Origin: a virus
IMG/VR virus record: IMGVR_UViG_3300042309_001730
Coordinates: 1-26,878 of that record
Direction: 5' to 3' (one strand)
DNA length: 26,878 nucleotides
The position numbers and the translations under genes are program-made. Shown piece by piece: positions 1 to 9,406 of this stretch. The notes under the pieces are model-generated. The model saw only the letters and a program-made list of their open reading frames with translations. It had not been told where the DNA came from and made no database searches. Position 1 is the first letter of the stretch. Every line of letters starts with the position of its first letter.

Positions 1-1853
1 CCTTTTAAAATTGAGGTTCTATCCGCAGCAATACCATTTTGTTCAGCAGTATTACTTATGTCGTATATTGTCTCAACCATTGCTTGAGTATTATTAGCAA
101 TAATTTCAAAACACTTTCCTATAGTTGGGTTAAAATTAAATCTTTCTTTAAAATTTTTATTTAATTCTTCATTTATTTCTGATTGTACTACTTCTTTTAC
201 TATTTTTATAACACTTTCAAGTTCTATTATAGCATCTTCTATTATAGCCCTTTGTAATCTAAAATCAGCCACTAATACATTAGTAGATTCTAATAATTTA
301 GTTGTTGGAGCATAAAAAATTCTATTTTTAACTTGTTTTTTAAATAATTCTATATTGACATCGTTATTAATATCTAACTTATCTATATAAGTTCTTTTTA
401 AATTAATTAAAGTACCATCAGTATAGAATTGTTCTAATACAGAATCTAATCTTATAGGTTCAGGTTTATTATTAACGTTTTTTGTTGGTGATACTATGTA
501 ATAAATCCAATTATCTTCACTTAAAATATCTCCAAAATATGATATTAAAGTTTCATCTTTTTTAGTTTTTTTCTCATCAAACTTTTTTAATTTCTGTATT
601 TTTTTTTCTTCTAATTTTTTTGCATCACTTAGACTATTATTAGGTTTATTTAACCTTTCACTAGAATTAATATATTCTTTATATTTTAAGATAATAGAAT
701 TTAATGTAGAAATATAAGATTTAAATGATGCTATATTTATAGAATTAAATACTATGTAATCTCTAATTGATAGATAATTTTGTTTTAATGGTGATTCATC
801 ATCTTTTATAGATGATGTTTGTATTACCGCAGATTTATTAGGTAACGATAAATATGGTTTTGAATCCTGACTCTTTTGATTGCTTCCACCACTATTACTA
901 ACAGGTTCTTTAGGTAGTGGTCCACCAATAAATGATCTAATAGTTTTTAATAAACTTAATTTACCATTTAAATCTTTTAACGTTTGAAAACTATTACTAT
1001 CGGTTTTTATTATTTCCGATTCAACTTGTAATTTACTTATTTGTGTAAAAAAATCGTCTATTTTTCTTATATTTAAATCACCACTCTTTCTAAGATCTTC
1101 TAAAGTTGTACCCACATTACTAGTTTTACCAACTAAAGATTCACTTTCTTCAAAAATTCTATTTAAATTTTTATAACCTTCTTCTGTATTTATAGTACCT
1201 ATAATATTACCTAAAACCATATCGTTTAAAAACGCTTGTTGGAAACCTAAGAAGTTCGCACTAATTTCAAAATCACCTGTTGATCCATTAAAATTAGATG
1301 TCCAGTTTACCATATGAAGACAGAAATCTACTTTTTGACCAAAATACCCTTTTATTGATAGATTAAAAACAGGATAAGGCATTTTAAAAAATATACTGTA
1401 AGGTGATAATCTATCATTATCTTTAATAACATCAAATAGTGCCCCACCCCTAACATCAGTAAAAGTAATATCTACAGTAGGGACTAAACTAGAGTTATAT
1501 TTTATGTCTATTGATTTAATTCCAAAACCTTCTAAAATACCACCACTTCTAGTATCTGAAGAATTAAAACCACCAATATTTGTCCAATCAGTAGTTGCAT
1601 AAGTTTTTTGTAAAGGTGGATCTAATCTACCAGTATCTTTATTGTAATTAATTTTAGTTGCAATAAAATGAACCTCATCTTCTATACCACTATTAAAATT
1701 ACCAACACTTTCACCACCATAAGTTAATCTACTTCTCGGATACGCAGAAAATTTAACATATATGAATAAATCTTCAGCAGGAATCATCTCCATACCTGGT
1801 GGGTTTGGATCAACAATAAATGCCTTTCCTACTTTTTCTACTTTTGACTCCAT
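1..1853 (-). CDS. Baseplate/tail structural protein, C-terminus missing
   Basis: An open frame starts with ATG at 1853 and runs without a stop off the left edge, giving about 617 residues. The N-terminal half (about residues 1-230) is beta-rich and soluble, with a stretch reading GGALFDVIKDNDRLSPYSIF followed by PYPVFNLSIKGYFGQKVDF, then a helical, charged second half with a Lys/Glu-rich segment around EEKKIQKLKKFDEKKTKK. I do not recognise a named family with certainty. It begins 8 bases after the stop of the LysM-like tail gene and closes the tape measure - 1201-residue protein - LysM protein series, so a baseplate or tail-hub component is the likely role. There is no Shine-Dalgarno sequence; the start is preceded by an A/T-only tract. 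A structural role is inferred from position and from the absence of enzymatic motifs. Confidence 0.6.
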   Translation of the reverse strand, partial: MESKVEKVGKAFIVDPNPPGMEMIPAEDLFIYVKFSAYPRSRLTYGGESVGNFNSGIEDEVHFIATKINYNKDTGRLDPPLQKTYATTDWTNIGGFNSSDTRSGGILEGFGIKSIDIKYNSSLVPTVDITFTDVRGGALFDVIKDNDRLSPYSIFFKMPYPVFNLSIKGYFGQKVDFCLHMVNWTSNFNGSTGDFEISANFLGFQQAFLNDMVLGNIIGTINTEEGYKNLNRIFEESESLVGKTSNVGTTLEDLRKSGDLNIRKIDDFFTQISKLQVESEIIKTDSNSFQTLKDLNGKLSLLKTIRSFIGGPLPKEPVSNSGGSNQKSQDSKPYLSLPNKSAVIQTSSIKDDESPLKQNYLSIRDYIVFNSINIASFKSYISTLNSIILKYKEYINSSERLNKPNNSLSDAKKLEEKKIQKLKKFDEKKTKKDETLISYFGDILSEDNWIYYIVSPTKNVNNKPEPIRLDSVLEQFYTDGTLINLKRTYIDKLDINNDVNIELFKKQVKNRIFYAPTTKLLESTNVLVADFRLQRAIIEDAIIELESVIKIVKEVVQSEINEELNKNFKERFNFNPTIGKCFEIIANNTQAMVETIYDISNTAEQNGIAADRTSILK

Positions 1854-1861
1854 TTAATATT

Positions 1862-2188
1862 TTATTTTTTTATGTAAAGATTGATGTATTTTTGAGTTTC
1901 ATCAATATATTGTTGTATACTATCTTTAAATGGGAAAGGTACTCTAAGTATTTCTCTATCAGGTATATTTTCCTCTACTCCACCATATTGTGGATTTGCT
2001 GCCAATATTAACCACCCATGATAAGGATTATTATAATATTTTTGACTAATTTTATCTAATCTACTAGTTTGTGATTCATATACAATTCTTTTATCTGAAC
2101 CCTTTGGTGGTATAGGTATGTAAGGTAATGGTAAATATTTACCATCGAATTTAAAACTCTGATATCTGTCAAAATATTCTTTTCCCAT
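1862..2188 (-). CDS. Small LysM-like baseplate/tail protein (gp53/gpX type)
   Basis: 108 residues. The central part reads RLDKISQKYYNNPYHGWLIL, then AANP, and after a short insert REILRVPFPF. This is the LysM pattern: a helix with the small motif for repeated binding units, an Asn-Pro turn and a final strand ending in a Val-Pro. Small LysM-like proteins of this kind sit next to the tape-measure and hub genes in contractile tails (P2 gpX, T4 gp53 and contractile injection-system relatives), where they help join the baseplate hub or wedge to the tube end. The C-terminal 25 residues are charged and helical. The gene follows the 1201-residue tail gene by 6 bases and precedes the partial baseplate gene by 8, so all three are probably co-transcribed. 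The LysM fold is assigned by pattern only. Confidence 0.7.
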   Translation of the reverse strand: MGKEYFDRYQSFKFDGKYLPLPYIPIPPKGSDKRIVYESQTSRLDKISQKYYNNPYHGWLILAANPQYGGVEENIPDREILRVPFPFKDSIQQYIDETQKYINLYIKK

Positions 2189-2194
2189 TTTATA

Positions 2195-5100
2195 TTAATT
2201 TAGTCCTTTTTCACCAATAGTAAATGATTTATTTATAGTAGTTGTTTTTTTATTTTTTGTGAGATATGCGGTAACCTCTACTTTATCAGATGCCGATTTT
2301 TCATATTTTTTTAACTCTTTTTCCTTTTCTTCAAGATTATTTTTGGCTTCCCTTAATTGAGAATTTGTAACTGAATTAGAATTAATCTCTTTTTCATTTT
2401 TTAAATTTTCATACTCATTTTTTGCTTCTGTAACCGCATTTTTATATTCAGTCAAAGTAGTAGGATTAATTATTTTACCCTCAAATTTTGGGTTTTCAGA
2501 TGAAACAATAATTTCTATAGATGACTCTGAAGGTGTTGATGTCGCATCGTCATTACCACTACCTACTTTTACTTCTACCCTTATTGCATTATTTTTTTCT
2601 GTTTTGCCGTCTATCTCTATTTCAGAAGGTACTTTATTATCTTTTGTTTTTACAATAATTTCATTTTCTTTTGTAGTAATTTCTAAAACACCCGTATTTT
2701 CAGTATTTTTTTCTGCTAGTTCATTTTTTTCATTTTCTTTTTCTTGATCAATTATACCTTCTTTTTTAAGACTAGTTATATAATTATTTAAATTTTCTTC
2801 ACCAACTAATTGTTTTTTTAATTCACCTAATTTAACCCCATCAACTACTTTACCTGTTGATGCATTAATACTATCTGATCTAACATCATACATTTCTGTA
2901 TTTGCATAATAATTAAATGATAACGCATTTTGTAATCTATTTAATGGTCCAACTAATGAATGTCCACCAATATAGTCTATACTTAATGAAACTGTCGCAA
3001 TCATTGGTTGTACACCAATACCTTCAGGGTTTATATCCCATTGAGGTCCATCATATGTAATCGATAAACTATTAATAATTACTTTAGTATGAAAGAAATC
3101 ACCTATTCTTAATATACACACTGGAGGTCTACCAAAAGATAAATTTTGTGGTTGTACACCCACTTCAGTACCATCTTTTAATGTTTTCTTATCATAAATA
3201 CTAGGACCCTGTCTCATACATTGATTTAAGAAAGTTAATCTTTTATTAAAACCTTCTGGTGTGATACTATGAAAACCTGGATGAAAATATTTTATTTTTT
3301 CAGATATAAATTTAAAATAATTTGGGTAATTCTCATCTATGAAATCAAAATACGCATTTTCATCTATAATAAGGTTATCTATTAATGTTATGTCTTCAGG
3401 ATTAAAAGTATCTGACCCTTCACCTTTTTGTTCTTCAGGATTTAAATCTTTAGATTTTTCACTATCATTTTCCATCAAGACATCTACTCTATAATCGGAG
3501 TCTGTATCACTAGATAGTGCTGGATTACCTTTTGTTTCAAATGTGGATATATTTGAAATTAATTTTGGGTCAATTCCAGAAGAATTTAATTTAGTTAAAA
3601 TTTCAGTCTTAACATCATTGGCGAATTTTTTTGCGATATCTGAACCATCTGTTGTTACTTCTCCAGTTACTGAATCTACAGTAATATTACGACCAATCCA
3701 ACCATTTAATGATATTTTAACTTTAGGGTTTGTGTTACTACTTTGTTTTTCTAAAAATGATTTAATTTTAGTTACTATCGCATCTAAATTAGCTTGATTT
3801 GGTTTTATTTTAGCAATACAATTTTCTGTAGAGTCAGTACATTCTTTATCCCTATCTAAACCAACTTTACCCGTTTCTTGTGATTTTTCAGGATCAGTTC
3901 TTTTAACAGGTTTCTTTTCATTTATTTTTAATTTAATTTCTTCTAAATCACTTTGTGTTACTGCACATTCTAATGCCCTAAGAAATTCATCAGGTGTCGA
4001 ACAACCCGCAAAAAATCTTTCGGTTAAATTAGTACTATTACCTCTATAACAATTTATCACTCTTGGGTGATCCACAATTATCTTAAATGATAAATCACCA
4101 CTTCTTTTAGAATTATTATAAGTATATACTGGTTCACTTCTTCCTATAAATTCATTAGGATTCCAGTTCGCAGAAGTACTTTCACTAAAAGTTAACTCAT
4201 ATGGTGGAAACCACATAATTCTACCTTTAGTGCCACTTAATATATCACCAGGACCTATTTCACTTAAAGGTAAATCAGCCAAGTTATCTGTCCAAGCTAA
4301 ATTTTCTAATGATAACATAAACTTTTTTCTTGTCGTTTGAGAATCTGAAATGACTGGATGATATTTTGGTATACCATTTTCATGTAAAACACTTTGAGTT
4401 GATTTACCTTGTGTTACAGAAAAACCTTGTAAATCTTTATCTCTAGAAAAGAATAATCCTGTATTTCTTATCGCATTTAAATAACTATATCTATCTGTAA
4501 CAGTCCATACCCTACAAAAATTACCATTACCATCTATATCGATTAAATCTGAATTTCTTATTGCGTTTCCTCTACTAATAATTCTTTTTTGTTGTTTATC
4601 TTTAAAATATTTTCTAGTTTGATTTATAAAAACTTCATTTTGATTATCATTTACTAATTGTTGTGTTTTATATAATAATGTTTTTTCATTAAATCTTTGT
4701 TCTCCACCTGTTGTCCAGAAAAATTTATTTGTTTCACCAAAAGGTTCTCCTATACCTTCAATTGTAGTTCTAGCACCATTACCTGTTGTATCTATTTCTC
4801 CATTGAAATCTGAACTTTCAAATACTTTAGTTACTCTATTTCCTCTATTAGTGTTTTTTTCTGTACCAATATAATATCTTGCATTTAAACCAGCATCAGA
4901 AGTACCAGCTAATCTTCTATCTTCGTATAATGGTCTATAATCATTTCGATTTAAAAGATTGAATACAAATGAAACTTGTGTAGGACTTGTTCTTTCTAAT
5001 AAAGTTTTCATTCTAACTTCTGTTGACATTGTTGGGACAACTCCTTCTTGTATATCTAAATCTGATTTTAATAATTCATCTCCTGATTTTGTACTACTAT

Positions 5101-5800
5101 TGTACTCATTCCAACCAACAGCATCATTTGGTAATGTATTAAAAAATTGACTATTACCTCTTAACTTACCTACATAGTTATCAACTATATTACCAATAGG
5201 TTCTGTAATATATCCTGTTTTTTTATTTGAGTTACCTGTTTCTTCTGAAATTTGTGCAATTTTATCAATAATAGTTTTTTCTAATTGTTGACCACCTATT
5301 AAACCTAATGAAGATTCTCTTTGAAAATTTAAAGATTTATATGTATCAATCACATTAAAAGGAAATTTAACTCCTTTTTGGTCACCTTTATTAACTAAGA
5401 AAAATTGTTCTTGATTATATGAAGTAGGATAATCATCTCTAACTTTCTGTCCAAATTCTGATGGTAATGGATACCCTAAATTAGGCGGAATTGTTAATTC
5501 ATAAACTTCATAATTATTATCTTGTGGAATATATCTGTTAAGATTTACATTTTGTGTTGTTCTGTAAAAATTACCTAAAGGGAATAATTTTTCATTCTCA
5601 TTATAATGTGTAGGTATATTTTCACTTTCAGTTCCATTTACTGGTACATTAATAACCTTACCAATATCATTTAAAAATGAAGTTAGTCCTGCCTGAGTTA
5701 AAGTTTGATTAACTGGTGGTGGTAAATTTCGACCTAATAAACTATCTCTATAAGCCTGTGTAGAATATATACCTTTGTTATAATCTAATATTCCTGCCAT
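2195..5800 (-). CDS. Large tail/baseplate protein with OmpA-like insertion
   Basis: 1201 residues. Two parts look like one tail domain split in sequence. The first, about residues 495-585, includes GRIMWFPPYELTFSES and GRSEPVYTYNNSKRSGDLSF. The second, about 885-970, includes ILRIGDFFHTKVIINSLSIT and a Trp-Asp-Ile-Asn-Pro-Glu-Gly segment. Between them, about residues 670-780, is a stretch resembling a degenerate OmpA C-terminal peptidoglycan-binding domain (SLNGWIGRN, TTDGSDIAKKFANDVKTEIL, SDYRVDVLM). The last 210 residues are charged, with a coiled coil near 1135-1170. It follows the tape-measure gene after a 193-base gap containing its own promoter-like elements. The protein is probably part of the tail hub or baseplate; the exact T4 counterpart is not clear. 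It has no leader like those of the large neighbouring non-canonical proteins. Confidence 0.65.
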   Translation of the reverse strand: MAGILDYNKGIYSTQAYRDSLLGRNLPPPVNQTLTQAGLTSFLNDIGKVINVPVNGTESENIPTHYNENEKLFPLGNFYRTTQNVNLNRYIPQDNNYEVYELTIPPNLGYPLPSEFGQKVRDDYPTSYNQEQFFLVNKGDQKGVKFPFNVIDTYKSLNFQRESSLGLIGGQQLEKTIIDKIAQISEETGNSNKKTGYITEPIGNIVDNYVGKLRGNSQFFNTLPNDAVGWNEYNSSTKSGDELLKSDLDIQEGVVPTMSTEVRMKTLLERTSPTQVSFVFNLLNRNDYRPLYEDRRLAGTSDAGLNARYYIGTEKNTNRGNRVTKVFESSDFNGEIDTTGNGARTTIEGIGEPFGETNKFFWTTGGEQRFNEKTLLYKTQQLVNDNQNEVFINQTRKYFKDKQQKRIISRGNAIRNSDLIDIDGNGNFCRVWTVTDRYSYLNAIRNTGLFFSRDKDLQGFSVTQGKSTQSVLHENGIPKYHPVISDSQTTRKKFMLSLENLAWTDNLADLPLSEIGPGDILSGTKGRIMWFPPYELTFSESTSANWNPNEFIGRSEPVYTYNNSKRSGDLSFKIIVDHPRVINCYRGNSTNLTERFFAGCSTPDEFLRALECAVTQSDLEEIKLKINEKKPVKRTDPEKSQETGKVGLDRDKECTDSTENCIAKIKPNQANLDAIVTKIKSFLEKQSSNTNPKVKISLNGWIGRNITVDSVTGEVTTDGSDIAKKFANDVKTEILTKLNSSGIDPKLISNISTFETKGNPALSSDTDSDYRVDVLMENDSEKSKDLNPEEQKGEGSDTFNPEDITLIDNLIIDENAYFDFIDENYPNYFKFISEKIKYFHPGFHSITPEGFNKRLTFLNQCMRQGPSIYDKKTLKDGTEVGVQPQNLSFGRPPVCILRIGDFFHTKVIINSLSITYDGPQWDINPEGIGVQPMIATVSLSIDYIGGHSLVGPLNRLQNALSFNYYANTEMYDVRSDSINASTGKVVDGVKLGELKKQLVGEENLNNYITSLKKEGIIDQEKENEKNELAEKNTENTGVLEITTKENEIIVKTKDNKVPSEIEIDGKTEKNNAIRVEVKVGSGNDDATSTPSESSIEIIVSSENPKFEGKIINPTTLTEYKNAVTEAKNEYENLKNEKEINSNSVTNSQLREAKNNLEEKEKELKKYEKSASDKVEVTAYLTKNKKTTTINKSFTIGEKGLN

Positions 5801-5993
5801 ATATAATATTTTTCTTATTATATAAATATTAGATCAATAAAATTCAGGAAAATTAAAATAATATTATTATATTTGTTCTTGTTTTATTTATTACTAATAT
5901 ATAATAATACTTGAAATATACTGGTCCTTGTAATAATAGGAATTTATTTTTGAAAAGTCAATAGTAAATTGAAAAAAATTTTAAAAATATTTT
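5801..5993 (-). promoter_or_regulatory. Intergenic leader with sigma70-like promoter
   Basis: This 193-base gap has no credible gene. Read on the minus strand it holds TTGACT (5956-5961), a 17-base spacer, and TATTAT (5933-5938), each one base from the sigma70 consensus at ideal spacing. That would start transcription near 5926 and leave an A/T-rich leader of about 125 bases before the ATG at 5800. A TATAAATA/TATTTATA element lies at 5821-5828, twenty bases before the start. Promoter activity is inferred, and such matches are easier to find by chance in AT-rich DNA. Confidence 0.45.
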
Positions 5994-8111
5994 TTAAGCC
6001 ATATAATCAGTAGTTTCCTTACTTGATGGTACTCCACCATTTCTAAAAGTACCATTTAAATGTGAAACTATCATGTTCTCAATTTTAGATTTTAAAGATG
6101 TTTGTATCGATGATAAATCTAATGATGGATTATCTGAAGATATATTTATATTTATATTTGATGTTCCTTCTAATTTAATAGATCCGTTCATTTTTTGACT
6201 ACCAATAAAATTTTCTAATTTACTTAATGGGAATACACCTTCAGCTTCACCTGCCTCACCTATTAAAGCCCTTGTAGGTTTAGTTACAATTCCACCTTTA
6301 GCGAATGGAATTTCTACATTATTGTTCATACATTTTCCTGTTGAGGTGTCATATTTACCACCCGCTCGAGTACATCTTGTTTCTGGATCATCACCAGGAT
6401 TAGTATTATTATTAGGTGTATTAGGTAAACCTTGAGAAAAAATATCTAATTGTTCATTTAAATCTTCGAAACTTTTTATGGTTTTATCTTTAAGTAATCT
6501 ACCAAATTCACCAAGTTCTTGAGTTGTTTCAGAAAGAATTGAAGATCCTTGAGAATTTTTAAACATATCATCAACAAATTCTTTACCTCTAGCCACCCAA
6601 GCTTCAGTTGTTTGTGTTATTCCATTTTTTATATCATTTAAAGGTTCCTGCATTTGTGCGGCAGTTGTTTCATATAAATCAATAGTACCTACTGCCCTAG
6701 CCTTATTAGCCTCTTGAAAATTCTTTAAATTATCAGACATTGTTTGAGTGTTTACCGCAATATCTTTAAAAGTATCAGAATCAGATTGATTTGCCTTCAT
6801 AATTTCTTCAGCCATTCCATCACTAATCTCATCTAACCCAAGCTCTTCTCCTTTATGTTGAATTACAAATTCACCTCTTTCTTTTGAGAAAGTTGCTAAT
6901 GAAGCTAAATTATCTTTAACGTCATCGTCACCGATTGAAGTGAATTTCATTCTAATGTCTTTTATTTTGGACGATTGCCTAGACATCTCAATCATTTTTT
7001 CGGTATTAATACCTAATTGTTCACCAGCAGCTTTTAATTGCATTCTAACTTCAGCAGGAAATTCATATTCTCCAGTTTCTTCATTAAACTGCATCATGTT
7101 TTCCGTCATCTCCCCAACCTTTTTAGCTAATTCTTCAGGTTTATTTCTAGCTAAATACATTGTTTCAAAAGGATCACCAAAAGCTTCTGCAATATCACCA
7201 CCTAACATTTGTAAATTTGCGGCAGCTTCTATGGCAGCTTCAGGCTCATAAAATTTATCTGCCATATTTAACATATCACTTACATCCATTCTCATTTTAA
7301 CTGCAAGTTTAGACATTTCAGTCATACCCTTTACACCATTAGCAAAAGAATACCCTTGCATAGTTCTTAAATTTGTTTGTAGTGTTTTTATAACTTTTGT
7401 TGCATTTAATCCCATTGCTTGAGAACTTTTAAATGTCTCCATTAAATTTTCCTCCATAGCATCAACAGTCATACCCATTAGACTAAAAGCTTCAGCCATA
7501 TCTCCCGCATCAGAAGCCATCATATTTGTTCCTGCCGCAATAGCCATTATTTTTTCTGCGTCATCAGCATTTACGGGTGTAATTCTACCAGATGTTTCTG
7601 CTATTTGTTTATACATCTGACTTAAATCAGAAGCTTCCATTCCCATTTCTAAAACATCTGGTAACGCATCTTTAAAACTTCTAGCTAATAATTCAGATGA
7701 ACTAGCACCTAACCCTATTTCTTTACCTAAAGTTTTATATTCCTTTGCAATACTTTGAGCTAAATTATATTGTGCGGCAGTTGTTTGTAAAAAATTTTTA
7801 TATTCTTCACCAGTTTTAGCAAATTCTTGAAAAATTCTACCAGTTACTTGATATTGTTCTTGTAGAGTCTGATTTTGTTTTTTTATTAATTTAAGTGTTT
7901 CTTCAGCGTCAGCTATTTGTTGTTTAGAAGCAGTTGTACTTTTTTTTAATAATTCTAATTTTTCTTCTAAATCTTTTAATTCTTCTTTCCTACCTTGTCT
8001 GGTTTCTTTATCAACACCCTCCATAGTATCCTCAAAGTCCTTAGCAGCTTTACGCATACTTTGTAAAGTTTGTCTCAAATCTTTTATTACGTCATCATCT
8101 TCTTTTGCCAT
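5994..8111 (-). CDS. Tail tape-measure protein
   Basis: 705 residues. The first 110 or so residues are a long charged coiled coil. The middle is Ala/Met/Glu-rich helix typical of tape measures. Near residue 600 is AKGGIVTKPTRALIGEAGEA followed by a Phe-Pro-Leu, the C-terminal signature common to tape-measure proteins (usually GGI..PT.A.IGEAG.EAV.PL). A Cys-flanked segment, CTRAGGKYDTSTGKC, precedes it. The protein sets tail length and is packed inside the tube; at about 1.5 angstroms per residue it would specify a tail near 105 nm, similar to T4. It sits 5 bases downstream of the 370-residue gene and after the gp26-like gene, the usual position behind a tail-chaperone gene. The short A/T-rich start region has no clear Shine-Dalgarno sequence. 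Confidence 0.88.
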   Translation of the reverse strand: MAKEDDDVIKDLRQTLQSMRKAAKDFEDTMEGVDKETRQGRKEELKDLEEKLELLKKSTTASKQQIADAEETLKLIKKQNQTLQEQYQVTGRIFQEFAKTGEEYKNFLQTTAAQYNLAQSIAKEYKTLGKEIGLGASSSELLARSFKDALPDVLEMGMEASDLSQMYKQIAETSGRITPVNADDAEKIMAIAAGTNMMASDAGDMAEAFSLMGMTVDAMEENLMETFKSSQAMGLNATKVIKTLQTNLRTMQGYSFANGVKGMTEMSKLAVKMRMDVSDMLNMADKFYEPEAAIEAAANLQMLGGDIAEAFGDPFETMYLARNKPEELAKKVGEMTENMMQFNEETGEYEFPAEVRMQLKAAGEQLGINTEKMIEMSRQSSKIKDIRMKFTSIGDDDVKDNLASLATFSKERGEFVIQHKGEELGLDEISDGMAEEIMKANQSDSDTFKDIAVNTQTMSDNLKNFQEANKARAVGTIDLYETTAAQMQEPLNDIKNGITQTTEAWVARGKEFVDDMFKNSQGSSILSETTQELGEFGRLLKDKTIKSFEDLNEQLDIFSQGLPNTPNNNTNPGDDPETRCTRAGGKYDTSTGKCMNNNVEIPFAKGGIVTKPTRALIGEAGEAEGVFPLSKLENFIGSQKMNGSIKLEGTSNININISSDNPSLDLSSIQTSLKSKIENMIVSHLNGTFRNGGVPSSKETTDYMA

Positions 8112-8116
8112 AATTT

Positions 8117-9229
8117 TTAATCATATTTAACTATATAACCCTTCCAAGAAGTTGATAATGAGGAGTCAGGTGCGTTATGTCCGTTATCTGGCCATACAGA
8201 TCCTGCTTGTATTTTTCTTGTTTGTGCAGTTTGGAATTGGAAATACCATTTTCTACCACCTTTTTCTAATTTTACTGTACTCCCTGTTTCTTTATATGTA
8301 CCTACATCAAAAGTTTCGTCTCTTCCAGATCTGTAAATAGTGGTACCTGCCTTATCTTTAAAATCTTCCTCAAAATGTAATGTAATTGTAGCATGCATCC
8401 CAATTTGTTTTGCAATACTATCGTCTTCTGCATCACCTTGTAATTTTTTCTTTTTAATGTCAATATTTGTTATTTTAAAATATTTTTGTAAATCTGAAAT
8501 AATATTATCTAAAACTGCCTTAGCGTCAGTATACCAATCCTCAATAGTTGTACAAGTACTTAATAATTCATTTCTTTTATCATTATCTTTTTTTATTTCT
8601 GGATATTCTTTTTCACATTCATCCCAAGTTTCCTCAAATTGATCTTGAACTACATCCATATAACCACTAACTGAACTTAAATAAATGTCTTTTGATGGTA
8701 CTGGAGGTGTAACGGTTTCATCTAAATTATCCTCAAATAATCTAGCACAATAACAATCACTATGTGGTATTTTCTTTTCATATCTTTTTAATAACATTAC
8801 AGTTTTTGCTGCAGTTTGTAGTTTATTACCTACCCTAATTATACCAACAGCAGTTCTTCTAAATTTAGAAGAACCTGCAACAATTGCAATTTGTTCTAAG
8901 TCTTTTTGATTAAGTTTACCATCTAATAATTGTTCTTCTAATGTTTTGATTAAGTTTTCTTCTTCCATCTCTTCATAATCAATGGTTTCCAATTCAATTT
9001 CATCACCTACCTTTACATCTGATTTATATACTTTAGCGTCTTTTAAGTTAATGTAATTTTTACCGTCATTTGGAAAAGTTTTACCATCCTCAATAACTAT
9101 AAAAATTTCTTTTTTAGCGTTACTTCCTGATGGTAATTCAATTATACCATCTTCACTCAATAAATTATAAATTGATTCGTTTATTTGTGAGATGGTATTT
9201 AAAAAATGTTTTAAATTATTTTTCATCAT
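8117..9229 (-). CDS. Unknown protein with prohead-type leader, 370 residues
   Basis: The N-terminus is an amphipathic segment (MMKNNLKHFLNTISQINESI, then YNLLSEDG) ending in LSE at residues 24-26, with INE also at 16-18. These match the (L/I)xE form cut by T4-type head protease. Beyond it is a beta-rich stretch (about 30-80), an acidic helix (YEEMEEENLIKTLEEQ), a basic helix (KLQTAAKTVMLLKRYEKK), a Cys pair CYC near 160, and a C-terminal beta-rich region with several Trp residues. No known family is recognised. It lies between the gp26-like chaperone gene and the tape measure, 5 bases before the latter. A second ATG follows the first directly, so the start may be one codon later. The leader links it to six other proteins in this window, suggesting packaged cargo or a tail-associated protein. 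Confidence 0.6.
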   Translation of the reverse strand: MMKNNLKHFLNTISQINESIYNLLSEDGIIELPSGSNAKKEIFIVIEDGKTFPNDGKNYINLKDAKVYKSDVKVGDEIELETIDYEEMEEENLIKTLEEQLLDGKLNQKDLEQIAIVAGSSKFRRTAVGIIRVGNKLQTAAKTVMLLKRYEKKIPHSDCYCARLFEDNLDETVTPPVPSKDIYLSSVSGYMDVVQDQFEETWDECEKEYPEIKKDNDKRNELLSTCTTIEDWYTDAKAVLDNIISDLQKYFKITNIDIKKKKLQGDAEDDSIAKQIGMHATITLHFEEDFKDKAGTTIYRSGRDETFDVGTYKETGSTVKLEKGGRKWYFQFQTAQTRKIQAGSVWPDNGHNAPDSSLSTSWKGYIVKYD

Positions 9230-9239
9230 TTATTTTTAT

Positions 9240-9247
9240 TATAAATA
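9240..9247 (-). promoter_or_regulatory. TATTTATA upstream element of the 370-residue gene
   Basis: Plus-strand TATAAATA, minus-strand TATTTATA, 10 bases before the ATG at 9229 and within an AATATTTATAA context. The same element is found before five other gene starts (5821, 17886, 17279, 20283 and 23948). Its function is unknown; it could be a promoter or an untranslated-leader element. Confidence 0.3.
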
Positions 9248-9264
9248 TTTAAAAAAATAAAAAA

Positions 9265-9399
9265 CTATTCTGTATTTGATTTATTCCATTCATTAATAAA
9301 AATTCTTCTAGAATATGTTGGCATTATCATTATATCTGAATAAGAATATCCCTTATTCACTAAATAATTAATTTCCTTATGTAGATACATTAAATGGTT
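9265..9399 (-). CDS. Shifted-frame C-terminal extension of gp26-like protein
   Basis: Directly after the stop of the gp26-like gene the +1 frame stays open for 44 codons to a TAG at 9265-9267. It encodes NHLMYLHKEINYLVNKGYSY and then DIMIMPTYSRRIFINEWNKS. This has the form of the C-terminal end of gp26-type and tail-chaperone proteins: a helix with HL..LH.EI, a turn, then a Met-Pro-x-x-x-Arg-Arg helix. The first ATG in frame (9388-9390) would give only 41 residues and has no ribosome-binding site, so production as a fusion by frameshift at 9397-9406 is more likely. The fused product would be 303 residues. Independent initiation from the ATG, or an assembly error, are the alternatives. Confidence 0.6.
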   Translation of the reverse strand, partial: NHLMYLHKEINYLVNKGYSYSDIMIMPTYSRRIFINEWNKSNTE

Positions 9400-9406
9400 A
9401 GAGTTC
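9397..9406 (-). promoter_or_regulatory. Candidate +1 programmed frameshift site
   Basis: On the minus strand the end of the gp26-like gene reads GAA CTC TAA C. The Leu codon before a slow stop, followed by C, resembles the bacterial RF2 (prfB) +1 site CUU UGA C. Slipping from CTC to TCT lets the ribosome read AAC CAT TTA ATG and continue in the 44-codon extension with no extra residues at the joint (FFWPEL-NHLMYL). Six bases upstream is a run TTTTTTC that could support a -2 shift into the same frame, as in phage Mu, but pairing in the P site would be poor. Confidence 0.5.

Noticed and set aside
5933-5961. Using the sigma70-like promoters to rule out a Bacteroidota host
   Set aside because: Two one-mismatch matches in very AT-rich DNA are weak evidence, and the general lack of Shine-Dalgarno sequences points the other way; the host is left open.
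9265-9390. An independent 41-residue gene starting at the ATG at 9388-9390
   Set aside because: There is no ribosome-binding site, it begins just after the gp26-like stop in the +1 frame, and its content completes the gp26-type C-terminus; a frameshift extension explains it better. It is not fully excluded.
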